From: Isoetes taiwanensis
Taxonomy: Eukaryota > Streptophyta > Lycopodiopsida > Isoetales > Isoetaceae
Direction of reading: 5' to 3'
Assembly (NCBI GenBank): GCA_021234155.1
Contig: JAJEKV010000044.1
Span: 10,450,777-10,514,776, forward strand
DNA length: 64,000 nt
Part shown: in pieces, positions 22,692-33,050 of the stretch
Layout: the number at the start of each line of letters is the position of its first letter
How positions within the stretch are numbered: position 1 is the stretch's first letter
The notes under the pieces: generated by a model
Databases searched by the model: none
The model's input: the letters and a program-made list of their open reading frames with translations, nothing else
Told to the model about the DNA's origin: nothing
Made by a program: the position numbers and the translations under genes

Positions 22692-23280
22692 TGTTAGTCC
22701 TGCGGCTCCCCGGCATGTGACTATTCATGCATAATGACTTTGACCAGTCAAGGCCAAGGATCCACAATCGCGCTGGTCGCCGCCAAAGGCTCAAAGAAGA
22801 CCGTTGCACCACCGCAGAGACAAAAGACCACGCTCGGCGTTAACAAGAGGCGGCTGGCCAGACAAGTGATCTACCGGTTGCTCAAGGGTGCTGGGCCAGT
22901 GATTTCGTGCTTTTCAAGAGGCACCTTGCTACATTCCTCAAATCGCCTCCTTTCGTGAGTCTAATCAAATCGGTCAAAGTGTCTATATTGGGCCAAAGGC
23001 CATTGTACTATATATATGAGTAGAGCTAGCACATGAGTTTTTAGATGAGTTTTGAGTCTTGTCTCATTTCAGTTTTCTCTCGATTGCGAGAGCTCATGTA
23101 TCTTCATTGACATCAAGGAAGCTTATTATTGTGATCTCATTGTTCTCTTTTGTTTTCTTTTCCCTTTCCTTTGTTTTTCTTGCAAATCCCGCGTGACATA
23201 GCTCCCGGATTCTCCTGTTAGATCCAAGGGTCCTCACAGAGGGCTGTCTTGCATGAGTTCCCGAACCCAGACCCCAAACA
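22692..23280 (+). repeat. Gypsy-1 3' LTR (589 bp)
   Basis: Same start (TGTTAGTCC) and end (CCCCAAACA) as the 5' LTR, followed directly by the ATTGG duplication. The first ~285 bp are strongly diverged from the 5' LTR and the last ~305 bp are almost identical. Confidence 0.92.
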
Positions 23281-23285
23281 ATTGG

Positions 23286-25118
23286 CCAAAGAAGAAACTC
23301 CCTAACTGAGGAGGACCTATACCTGAGAAACTTGCTAGTAAAATAGAGTAAGATAAAGCTTGCCGAATATGTATATTCACATTTACCTAGATTGTACATT
23401 CATTTCAGCTAGCGGTGAAAATATTGTTTGAGATGCATGTACTTTTTCTGACCATAAGAAAAGCAAGATCTGATGATATTATTCTGAATATTTTTCCCAT
23501 TTCATTTCAAATTTAAGATGGATATTTTGGACATGTGCTGCTAGCATTTGTTGATGCAAATTATCACGTCAGGGACATTATGTGCTATTCCTGGTGGGAG
23601 AACAAAGAGTATCATAATCTAATCTAAAGCTGCCATGAAGATAGACTAAGAGGACAATAGAGTTTTGTGGTGTATGGCGCAGATATTCCTGTGTTGCAAA
23701 ATCAATATTAAATATTTATAGTTGTAGCATCCATGATAATGACATAGAAATACATAGGTTCTATAACAGAGTTTCCAGCAAGTCATATTAATAATACATG
23801 ATTGAAGGGGTGTGATTGTATTATAATGTAAAACTATCTTAGCAATACAATCCATTTTCAAATAGATTGTTCTATATTTGGTCCATTCTAGTATTTGTCC
23901 ATCCTTTCAGGGACATGCTACTGCATGCTCTTCCAAACCTAATGTTCATGTGCTTTTATATTAAATGAATTTTTGGATAATGAAATATTTTATTTAGGTG
24001 TCATTTGTGGCTCAGTGCATGGGAAATAATCGCAATAACAATTGTGTGCAGTCATGGCAGGGGCTTCCATCACTTGGAGTCGTGATCAAGCATTTCTGCA
24101 TAGCTTCTTATCTAGTCACATTTGTGGTTTGTTGTGATCAACTGCGTAGCTTGTTATCTAGTGCTCACATGCCTAGCACATATTGTTTGTATATGGTATG
24201 CAAATGTGATTGCTTGTTTATTCAATTCGCTTCTGTTGAATGAAATAAAACACCATTGTTTATTTCATAAATAGTCGCTGCATTGTATACGAGACAATAT
24301 GAAGGGTGTCAAAACCCATATAATGCATCCATTCATTTTATGTATACCCCAAGAGCTCTGGTCATGAGCATCCTTATTTGCAGTCAATCAGATGCAATCT
24401 TATATGCAACATAGTTGAGCAAAAACAAGCAATATCGGTTCCAAATGAAAGAAAATAATCTACTCCCAACATGACATTTTGACAACCAAGAATCTTTTAT
24501 TAACAATGTTTTCATTGCAATTATCATGTCCAGCTTTAAGCATTCGGTGTGCTTCTTGCTAGTTGTTTTTTTTTTAGGACTAAAATCCAAAAAATCCACG
24601 TCTCCTATAAACAATAAATTACCACAACAATGACGGTATGGAAACTGGGGAGCAGATTCCAGGGGATCCCGCGGTGGGAGCCAGGAGTGGGTCCTGGAAT
24701 CAGCGACCCAATTCCAGGCAGCCACAACATGGTAACTGGGTTGCAGACGATTTGCCTTCGGATTACCTACCGAGCAAAATCAGCATGTTGTTTCCATTCT
24801 GAAGGCGGAACGAGCGAGCCAGTTTCTATGTTGTATAATTTAACCTAGCCAATACCATACCCGAAACAAAATGTGAAATTTTGGAGAATTTAATTTAGCC
24901 TAGCCACACCAGGAAGGGTGATATAGGCCTAGTGTAATTGCGTGGCAGGCTAAAATTTAAGGGCTCATCTGCCTCGTTTTTCGGCCAATAAATCCTTCCA
25001 GACACTTTTGAAGTAAAATCCAAACTGTGACGCTGACCATTTTTTTCCGCAGCACAATAAATATGATCGTCCCGACCTTAGCTCTGCAGTTCTCATCCTT
25101 CTCATCCTCCAAGAGGCG
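23286..25118. other. Stretch without a supported gene
   Basis: AT-rich flank of Gypsy-1 and upstream region of the GMC oxidoreductase gene. No frame resembles a known protein. The last few hundred bases probably hold the promoter and 5' leader of the gene starting at 25119, but I see no unambiguous TATA box. Confidence 0.4.
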
Positions 25119-27576
25119 ATGGCTTCTACCATTTTTCTCACTTTGTTACTTTCTTCAATTTTTCAATTGGGCGCCTTTGCTAATTCCAGTATGTCTTCAG
25201 TTTGTTATTTCTGTTTGGCCGTCCATTTTCTGTGCATTGATGCATTAGAATGCGTATGTTAAATGTGGATTAATATTTGCTCAAACGATGGCATTTTTCG
25301 ACTCCAATCCGTTATAATTATCTTCTTCTCATTCTCTGCTCTGTTTCGCTTAGAATCATGAAACAGCTAAGAAAAATCTAGTAGTTTCATATGACATTAA
25401 TAATAATCCTTTATTCTCATGTTTGATGCTTGCTATTTGATGGTTGAATGTGCTTGGCTCATTTTTTTAACAAATAAACTGCTGCTAAAACATAAAATGA
25501 GATTCGTTTTGCATGTTTTTAACAAAAACTAATGGTGATAGATGTGCCACAGAATTGAAGTATTCATTTGTGAAGGAAGCCACAGATGTAGCAGATCGAG
25601 GGGAATATGACTATATAGTAGCAGGGGGAGGGGCGGCAGGATGTGCATTAGCAGCAACACTGTCAGCAAAATACAAAGTATTGCTGCTAGAAAGAGGGGG
25701 AGTACCATATGGAGTATATAATATAGAACATGCAGAAGGATTTCACAGAAATCTGCTTGAGTATGACAACTACACATCTGTAGCACAGCATTACAGATCA
25801 GAAGATGGAGTTGGAAATCACAGAGGAAGAGTACTAGGGGGAGGAACTGCACTAAATGCAGGTTTCTATACAAGGGCCAGTCCTTTATATGTTAAAAGAG
25901 CAGGCTGGGATGGACATCTTGTTAATGAATCTTATCATTGGGTGGAAAATAAGGTTGTTTTTAAACCTGTTCTTCCTAAATGGCAGTCTGCCCTCAAGAA
26001 TGCTCTTTTGGAAGTTGGTGTTGGCCCTGACAATGGTTTCACTTATGACCATGTTGTTGGAACTAAGGTTAGTGGTGTCATCTTTGATCCTAGTGGCAAA
26101 AGGCACACTGCTGCAGATTTGTTGGAGTATGCCGATCCGAGGAACATCGAGGTTGTCATTCGCGCCACCGCTAAGCAGATTTTGTTTCACACTGGTAAGA
26201 GATTGCTCCTTCTAGCAGTTGTTAGTAAATTTCATCTTAAGTTTTTTTGCTTTTGATGAATTCAGGTATTTCCTCTTTTAAGTTATTTTCTTCCTGTAAT
26301 TCATATCTAAATTGATATGAGGAAAGTTTGAGCATAAGTTCTGAAGCATAAGTTGTTTCTAAGGAGGTTTTATTTTTCGTTCTTTATTATATATCATTTT
26401 CAAAGGCAATTTGATTATTGGTTCTATATATTCTGTTGCATGTATGTCTGTTGATTGTAGAATTGACTCTTGTTTGCAATCAGCAAAGGGAGCTAAACCT
26501 CAAGCTTATGCAATTGAATACATTGATACAAAAGGAAAGGTTCGAACGGCGCACTTGAAATCGCCGAAAGGAGATATCATAGTGTCAGCAGGGGCTGTGG
26601 GCAGTCCCCAATTGCTACTATTAAGTGGAGTTGGTCCAAGAAGCCATCTAGAGGAAATGCACATCCCAGTAGTGGCAGAACTAGAGACAGTTGGAAAGGA
26701 GATGGCAGACAATCCTAACAATGTATTTGTGAGTCCTGGAAAAGAGAACCTGGAATACTCCCTAGTGGATGTTGTAGGTATAACCAAGTTTGGAAGTTAC
26801 ATAGAGGAGCTAAGTGGTGGACCCAACACAACAGGTGTAATAAGTTTATTCTTATCCCTTCTCAAGGATCCAACCAAGCTCATACAGCCTGTTTATCTCT
26901 CTCTGGTGGGCAATCCTCCTGCATTGGTGTCTGATAGATTTCCTCAACTTTCATATGTTCTTCAAAAAGTCGCAGGTCCGTCGAGCAAAGGCGAACTTAA
27001 ACTCGCCACAAAGGATCCTAGAGACAATCCCAAAGTTAGATACAACTACTACTCAGATCCAAGGGATGTGAAGAAGTGCATCAGGGGTGTGAGAACGATT
27101 GCAAGGGCTTTCAAGGCAAAGGCATATGACAATTTTGCGTATCCGAGCACCGATGCGGCGCCGCAGGCAGTGCAAGCTCTGGTGGTGGCCATGGGAGGGT
27201 TTGTGCTGCTGGACAGTGATTTGAAAAATGCAACTTCATTGGCTCAGTTTTGCAAGGATTCTGTGATCACCATATGGCATGCTCATGGGGGCTGTGTTGC
27301 TGGCAAAGTTGTGAACCCTGTGGATCACACAGTCTTTGGTGTCCAGAACCTTAGGGTGGTTGATATCTCTACTCTTGCTAACACCCCTGGTGCTAATCCT
27401 CAGGCCACAGTTATGATGCTTGGCAGGTTTGCATCCACCTTTTGTCCTTTTCCTTTTTCTTCATTTCCACAGGGCTTCCATTTCATACCACCTGTCATAT
27501 CATTATCTCATTTTTTCTGTTCTTTTCCTTCTTTTGCAGGTACATGGGACTCAAGATTCTGGAGAACAGACATTAA
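25119..27576 (+). CDS. HOTHEAD-like GMC oxidoreductase (four exons)
   Basis: Exons 25119-25188, 25553-26194, 26484-27426 and 27540-27576 join through GT-AG introns in consistent phases to about 563 residues (Arabidopsis HOTHEAD is about 590). An N-terminal signal peptide (MASTIFLTLLLSSIFQLGAFA) directs secretion. FAD binding: YDYIVAGGGAAGCALAATLS, then LLLERGG. The GMC signature region is RVLGGGTALNAGFYTRA. GMC signature 2 is in GAVGSPQLLLLSGVGP. Near the C-terminus, TIWHAHGGC supplies the catalytic His, and the NPQATVMMLGR motif follows. The end YMGLKILENRH matches the HOTHEAD family. In Arabidopsis the family is linked to omega-hydroxy fatty acid oxidation and cuticle/organ separation; the substrate here is unknown. 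A start at 25119 gives a clean signal peptide. The gene looks intact. Mandelonitrile-lyase-like relatives are an alternative naming. Confidence 0.93.
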
Positions 27577-28265
27577 TTTTTTTTTTTGAAAATCCATGCT
27601 ATCCATGGCTTCTATTCTTTGTCATTACTTTACAAATATCCTCGATCCCAATAAGAGATAGGGCTCTTGCCCTTTTTTTTAAGGATTCCATGAACGCCTG
27701 ATTTTCCTATGTAGTAACGCATTCTATAATACTCGAGAAGATTAATATACTTCGAAGTTGGCAACACCTTCCCTTGTTGACACTTTTAATAAGGCAGGAT
27801 GACCAATTGACTACTCTAAAAAAGTAACTCTACACTTCCGGTCCTAGCCATTTAACGTAGAATCTGGCTTTTGTCTTCAACCCACAAAAAAATTTCCAAG
27901 TGCTCGCCACATTACCTTCCCATCTTAAAGTGCACGACCAAGTTGGTCAAAGTATATCCAAGTTGTTAATGGCTGATTTCCTACTAAAAAATTGTATACT
28001 TAAGAAGGTATAGATAGAAACATAGATACATGGTACTTTTAGGTTAGCAGCATCCCATACGATATATGAGGGAGAGGAAGAGTTTTTATGGGCGACTCAC
28101 ATGGACAAGTGGTTGGCCCAGTGTTGACAATGAAAAATCTCAGCCCCCGTTTAAGAGCTTAGCTTCAGCTATCGCGCCATCCATGGCGCATTGCAGGGAG
28201 GAAAACAACGACAGCTGAAAGAGCCTCTGCTTCTTTTCAACACATGGCAAAAAACACTCCATGTG
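27577..28265. other. 3' flank of the GMC gene; dispersed repeat inside
   Basis: No gene seen. About 27905-28010 matches, in reverse orientation, about 56855-56965 (shared words such as CCATCTTAAAGTGCA, ACCAAGTTG-TCAAAGT and ATTGTATACTT), so it is an interspersed repeat. The polyadenylation signal of the GMC gene is not obvious. Confidence 0.45.
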
Positions 28266-28269
28266 AGTC

Positions 28270-29090
28270 TCACATAAGTCTATGTCTTAATGGATGCTGC
28301 CAATGTGGTATAACGAGTTTTAAGTATTCTACTCATATGTCCTAAGGGATGTTGTCAGTGTGGTTGACGAGCTTTAAGTCTTTTATTAAAAGAGATGCTA
28401 TCAATGTGGTATGACGTTAAAACTATTAGTTAGCTTTTAAGAACGATAACTTCATCTTATAATGGGAACTGAAAATCCATTAAATGATATAGGGGCTCAA
28501 ACGGAGGAGTTATGGGTTGATGACAAAGATAGTTGACTGAACCCGACAAGAAAGAAATTCTTGAAAAAGACGTCTTGCATTTTACACAATCACCCCAAAA
28601 CCACAAATTCGATTATTTTACACAATCACATCTAGAAACTACAAATTCATTAACTTCATTTCAACAAGTTCTAGACAAATAAATCAAGCTGCCAATATTA
28701 TGTTTCAAAAGAGGGTACATCCACATGATAACTAAATGGTCTTTATACAAACATCATCTATGAACGCATGTAGGAGCAAACAAGGAACTCCAAAGGTGCT
28801 TCATAGTTTCAAGGCACATTTAAGATACCTAAATCAATAAACACCTTATAGCATATAGTTGTAGTATTTTTATTGGGGTAGGTGAGCATTTAATGCCACA
28901 CCGAAATCATAACCAAGTCCAGACGACACCTAAAAAGGCTATGGCAGGTTATCCAACACCCATGGCATATTGGAAAGCTTGGCAAGCCTAGGTACTGCAT
29001 GCACATGGGTGCACATTAATGTGGCAGTGAACTAATTGTGAAATAAAAGCGCTTGGTTGGCAAACTTTATGTAACATGGACTCATCAATT
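28270..29090 (+). repeat. Dispersed repeat, copy 1 (inverted copy at 42.7-44.7 kb)
   Basis: Long stretches match, reverse-complemented, sequence at 42735-43345 and 44466-44700. Shared landmarks are: three tandem-like units 'atgctgycaatgtggtatgacg...' near 28290-28420; TTTTACACAATCACATCTAGAAA; TTTAAGATACCTAAATC-ATAAACACCTTATAG; AAAGCTTGGCAAGCC; and GCGCTTGGTTGGCAAACTTTATGTAACATGG. I see no open frame. It is probably a non-autonomous transposon or a decayed large element. Confidence 0.6.
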
Positions 29091-29129
29091 TTCAATGGTC
29101 AGTGCTTCTTCTATGTAAAAGGTGCTTAC

Positions 29130-30440
29130 AAATTTTATTCATAACACCCAACACACAACTATTGACATTACTTAAAATGCATAATAACCATTGACATTAA
29201 TTAAATCCCCCTTTGGGCCCATATTGCACGGTTGGAAATTGAAGGGCTGCCCTTACTTTTTTTTGAAGGTCACCCTAAAAATTGGACTTTCAAATTGCAT
29301 GGCATAATATAAATTAGACTTTCATTTGCATTGTTAGTGTAAAAGTAACAATGCGCGGCCTTAATTTTTTTTCTCCTTAAAATACTTAAATGTAACAATG
29401 CACTCACAATATTTAACACATAACGATTGTATGAACATCATTAAATTTTCAGCTCTTCCCGAACTCAGCTTACAGTTCTAAAATTTTGTTCTTCAGCAAG
29501 AAGCATTGTCTTGTATTTTGGCTGCCCAAATCGATTCAAAGATTCCGTATTTGAGTTTGTTTCATGCATTCTGGCTGCTCAAATGGATTCGGTTGATCCA
29601 ATCCTGTTAATTCGAGGCATGATCTGACGAATTCGGGGCATGATCTGATGATTGGAGACACAATTTAGAGCTGCACAATCATCGACGTTAGAAGTATCAG
29701 AGAAAGAAAAGAGGAAATTTTTTTTCCCCCAATTTCATAAAGCAAGCAAATTAGATTGTTTAGAATCCAAATTTCGGTTTGCAATATTACTTGCCGCCAT
29801 GCCAAACCATAATTATAATGCTATAATGTAAATGATGAATGATGAACTTCTTGCTATTTATAAATTATTCCTTACTTCTTTCTTTGATTTCCCCAATTTT
29901 TATTCCTCTAGTATATATGGTATCGATATCATAATAGTACATTGGTTGATTGCTATATAATACGTATATAATACATATATTTAAAATAGGGATATAAGCG
30001 CATGGCTATGCCAAAAGTAGACTTCTTGTTGCATGGCATTTTTTTTTTTATTTAAACTTTCATTTTGCAAGGCTATGGAAAATGTAGACTTGTTTTTGAA
30101 GGTCTACTTTTTTTTGGACTTTATTTTGCATGGTTTTTAGGGTCTTGCAAGGCTTGCAGCTTTCAATTTCCAACCCCGCCATACTGTTTTGGTATATATT
30201 CATATGAGGCGTCCATTAATTGGCCTTGACCATTGGATTAGAATTTAGAGCAAGCCACAATGTTGGAGGGTGCAACCTGTGAAAGTATGCAGGCTGCATT
30301 TAATAATAATTAATTATGCATTTTCATTTTAATAATAAAGGTTATTGTGTATTGGGTGTTATATATATAATATTTTTGGGACCTTTGGGCCCTTGAAAAT
30401 GGCAGCCCCTTTGGTTTGCGACTTACTTAAGCCCACATCC
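29130..30440. mobile_element. Possible non-autonomous DNA transposon with long inverted ends
   Basis: The left end (about 29130-29300: AACACCCAACACACAAC..., AATGCATAATAACC, GGTTGGAAATTGAAGGGCTGC, CACCCTAAAAATTGGACTTT) is mirrored, reverse-complemented, at about 30110-30440 (GGGGTTGGAAATTGAAAGCTGC, CCCTAAAAACC, AATGCATAATTAA, AACACCCAATACACAATAACC, GGGCCCAAAGGTCCC). The interior is AT-rich and non-coding. Target duplications are not obvious, so an element with imperfect inverted ends and two inverted copies of one repeat are both possible. Confidence 0.45.
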
Positions 30441-30689
30441 ATACTAAGGAACAAAGTCCCACTTTATATCATTGCATAAAGTAAAATAGAAATAAGTAAA
30501 ACTAACGAGGAATAGACAAGGCTACATATAACTGTGCAAAAAAAGACCTCGTTCTTTGTCTACCTTTTCTTAGAATGTACCACAGTTTTCTTAGAAGTTT
30601 ACCATAATTTCACATTCTCTTTCAAGGCATAAACTAGTGACGATAAATGTACCCTGGTTTGGGCTGATCCTGCCCCCGGGATCACCAAA

Positions 30690-30870
30690 TATTGGAGAAT
30701 ATTTTTAAGGCTCCTATATTATGCATTCTTGCACATATTGGTAAACACATGTCAATAGGAGAGATATGCATAACATGGGACCCCATTAACATTCTCCAAT
30801 TGCAACACGGTGCCACTTAACCAAACATGAGCAAAAATGGCACCACCACGCCATTTAGGGGAATGAATGA
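30690..30870 (+). repeat. Dispersed repeat also present at 37735-37860
   Basis: The order TATTATGCATTCTTGCACATATTGGTAAACA-ATGTCAATAG..., GCATAACA-GGGACCCCATTAA and GGCACCA---CGCCATTTAG is shared with the sequence directly after the poly(A) tail of the LINE at 37720, which also shares AATGAATGAGGTGCCTAT. No coding capacity. Confidence 0.5.
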
Positions 30871-30929
30871 GGTGCCTATTTGGACAGTCCGGCTCCGGCA
30901 TGCGTTCACGATTATCCATGGAAATTACT

Positions 30930-31340
30930 TGCGCATGGACAGGCCGTCAAGTTGTTGGGGATTCCAGTTGGCATCCATGTTACTATGGGAGATGCGTGGG
31001 AGGAGATCATTGGGGATTAGAGAAGCACTTGTTACGGTGGTCCTTTGCTAAGTTGTCTCTTGCGAATTGACATTCACGGTGGCCAAGTCGGGTCCTTAGT
31101 AGTACCCATGTTTATATGGCATCCTTCTTTGCTAGCACCACGGATCAAAGTCGTGAGCTCATTGCAATAGTTTGAACTTTATTTGGGGGGTGTTAGGAGG
31201 AAGGTGATGTGGTTAAGGTGGCTTGGTCGGTGCATCCTTCCAAAATGGGCGTGTGGTGCGGGTATGATGGACTTCTTCTTTGCGAGCAAAGTGCTTATTT
31301 CAAAGTTCATTTGGAGACTTGAATGGTGGGGATGACTCTC
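30930..31340 (+). pseudogene. Relic of a LINE reverse transcriptase C-terminal region
   Basis: Across all three plus-strand frames one can read a degraded L1-like thumb region: LGIPVGIHVTMGDAWEE, then LRWSFAKLSLAN with RVLSSTHVYMASFFAS, then YLGG/TLFGG, KVMWLRWLGRCILPKWACG and ISKFIWRLEWWG. The order matches plant L1 elements (LGIPLG; W...LSLAGR...VLSS...Y....F; WGG; V.W...CLPK..GGLG; KW.WRL). At least three frame changes and several stops show it is old. Confidence 0.5.
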
Positions 31341-31344
31341 TGGT

Positions 31345-32450
31345 TCACGCCTTCTTAGACAAGCTCTTGGTCATTTGTATCCCTCTAGGCAAGAAGGCAT
31401 GTCAAACCCGGTCCTACCTTGGGCTTTATTTCGGACTCTGCTGACCTTTTCCAAGCGCTTCTCCATTTTTGCGTGGCTTGTTGGCAGCATGGGAGGCAGT
31501 CAGACATCTTTTCTGGCCATGCCCCTCTATCCACACCCTATTGGAATCTGTCAAAAAACATGTTTTTAACGACGAGTAGAGCAAGTTTAGTCACATACGT
31601 TGAGTACATGATTAGTTAGATCCTGAAACCTGTTCTCTTTTACAAAATTTTAAAAAGCATGCGCAATTACCTCAAGCACGATTTCGAGCAAAGCTTCTAG
31701 ATCTGTGCAAGCAATCCAATAATGTCCCTGCCATAATCCACCCTTCAAATATGAGGGCGCTTGTGCAAAGAAAGGGCTCAGGTATTGAAACAGAGTACAA
31801 ATCACTGCCATGCATTATTGACCATTTGGATTAAGAAAGACCCACCGACTACACTTTCGAAGAAATTTGGCAGCTAATTCTCAGTTCTGTGCATTTATTT
31901 TTTCTCTGCTGCTTCTCATGAGCTAATGGACCGAAGAGGAAAAACAGAACCCCTGTCACGAGTAATTTTTAGTTTTCTCTTCCAATTTTTTGCATTGAGA
32001 TGAGAAGGGAATGTATAAATAGAATCTAGCCAATCTGCTTTATATGTGTTTTAATTATTAACACGGGGAACCTGTATAATTTCACCAGACAAAGCATTGA
32101 ATGTAGACTAGGACCATGTTACAGATGTCACAGGCTATTGTCGGTTCTGGTTTTTCTTCAATACTTCAAAAATATTCTCGGTCACACATTTTCTAAACAT
32201 ATATAAGGCAGTTGGGTTTTTTGTTTGAACCTAATATTTTTTCGCCAGGAAAAAACTTAGGAGAGACACGTGTAAGTTTTCATTTTAAAAAAAGACCTTA
32301 GAAAAAAAAAAGCAAAGCCATTAATAGCCGCCTGCTCAATAACGGTGACGTCAATTTCTTCACTTTTCCCCTGTTTCGTGCTCTGCCGCTGCTTTGCCGG
32401 TATGCTTTGCTGGTGGATCCGGGCTCACAAACGAGGGGCTCAGCAGATTA
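31345..32450. other. Stretch without a supported gene
   Basis: No frame or repeat that I can identify, apart from possible further LINE-derived sequence up to about 31600. AT-rich. Confidence 0.4.
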
Positions 32451-32614
32451 ATAAGTTAGATCAATGTGCATCATATTCCTCTATCCCTGCTTGATCTCAG
32501 CCGAAATGAAATAGATGATAGAGGAATTAAAGATAAGTTAGATCAATGTGCATCATATTCCTCTATCCCTGCTTGATCTCAGCCGAAATGAAATAGATGA
32601 TAGAGGAATTAAAG
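32451..32614 (+). repeat. Perfect 82-bp tandem duplication
   Basis: Unit 1 (32451-32532) and unit 2 (32533-32614) are identical over 82 bp, starting ATAAGTTAGATC and ending GGAATTAAAG. The length is not a multiple of three, so the duplication shifts the reading frame of the leucine-rich repeat fragment it lies in. Identity of the units indicates a recent event. Confidence 0.9.
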
Positions 32615-33050
32615 AGCTGAGTAATGCCCTGCTCAATAATCGCGCCGTAATCTATGTGGATCTAAAACATAACAGCATAACGAACAGAGGATGCAATAGT
32701 CTTAGCCAAGCGATTAGAAGCCCCGACTGTGGTTTCCTCTATCTGGGCTTATAGAGGAATAACATTAGTGAGCAAAGAAGAAGGCATTTACTGAAGCTAT
32801 AAACAGTGGGCATACAAGGCTCAAGGGCCTTACCTTAGATGCATCCAATGGAATTCCCTTCTCGGGTTTACAGAGTCTGTTTACAGGCTCGACTTCCATT
32901 CCAGAGCTGTTTCTTAACTTCCATTCAGTACATTTTCGACTTCCATTCCCGAGTGACCAAATGTTGTCGAGATTGCCTCAGCTTCTTTCCACAACCAGCT
33001 TCACCATTTTGAAGCCGACTCCATTCTAGAAGATCCACCGAACCCGGTTG
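32533..33050 (+). pseudogene. Leucine-rich repeat (NLRC3/RNase-inhibitor type) fragment
   Basis: The frame reads SLLDLSRNEIDDRGIKELS and then IYVDLKHNSITNRGCNSLS, two consecutive ribonuclease-inhibitor-type LRRs with the L-x-L-x-x-N-x-I pattern. A stop near 32750 cuts off a third repeat (FLYLGL*RNNIS). Beyond it, an LRR-like and charged sequence can be traced with frame changes to about 33050 (SIPELFLNFHSVHF). No upstream domain is visible. It is a broken gene fragment or an exon of a decayed LRR protein. Confidence 0.55.

Larger units (their letters stand above)
6722..23280 (+). mobile_element. Gypsy-1, large LTR retrotransposon of Tat/Athila-like type, with a nested insertion
   Basis: Two direct LTRs (6722-7314 and 22692-23280) start with TGTTAG and end with CAAACA. 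They are flanked by a 5-bp target duplication ATTGG (6717-6721 and 23281-23285). The internal order is PBS, gag with CCHC knuckles, aspartic protease, reverse transcriptase, RNase H and integrase, followed by about 4 kb of extra sequence before the 3' LTR. Without the nested insert at 10011-15392 the element is about 11.2 kb, long for a Gypsy element but usual for Tat/Athila relatives. The DGG protease motif and the tRNA-Asp-like PBS also fit that lineage. Stops and frame changes throughout pol mean it is no longer autonomous. Confidence 0.9.

Noticed and set aside
25529-25873. Minus-strand frames inside the GMC gene (also 25885-26190, 26506-26787)
   Set aside because: Antisense shadows of well-supported coding exons.
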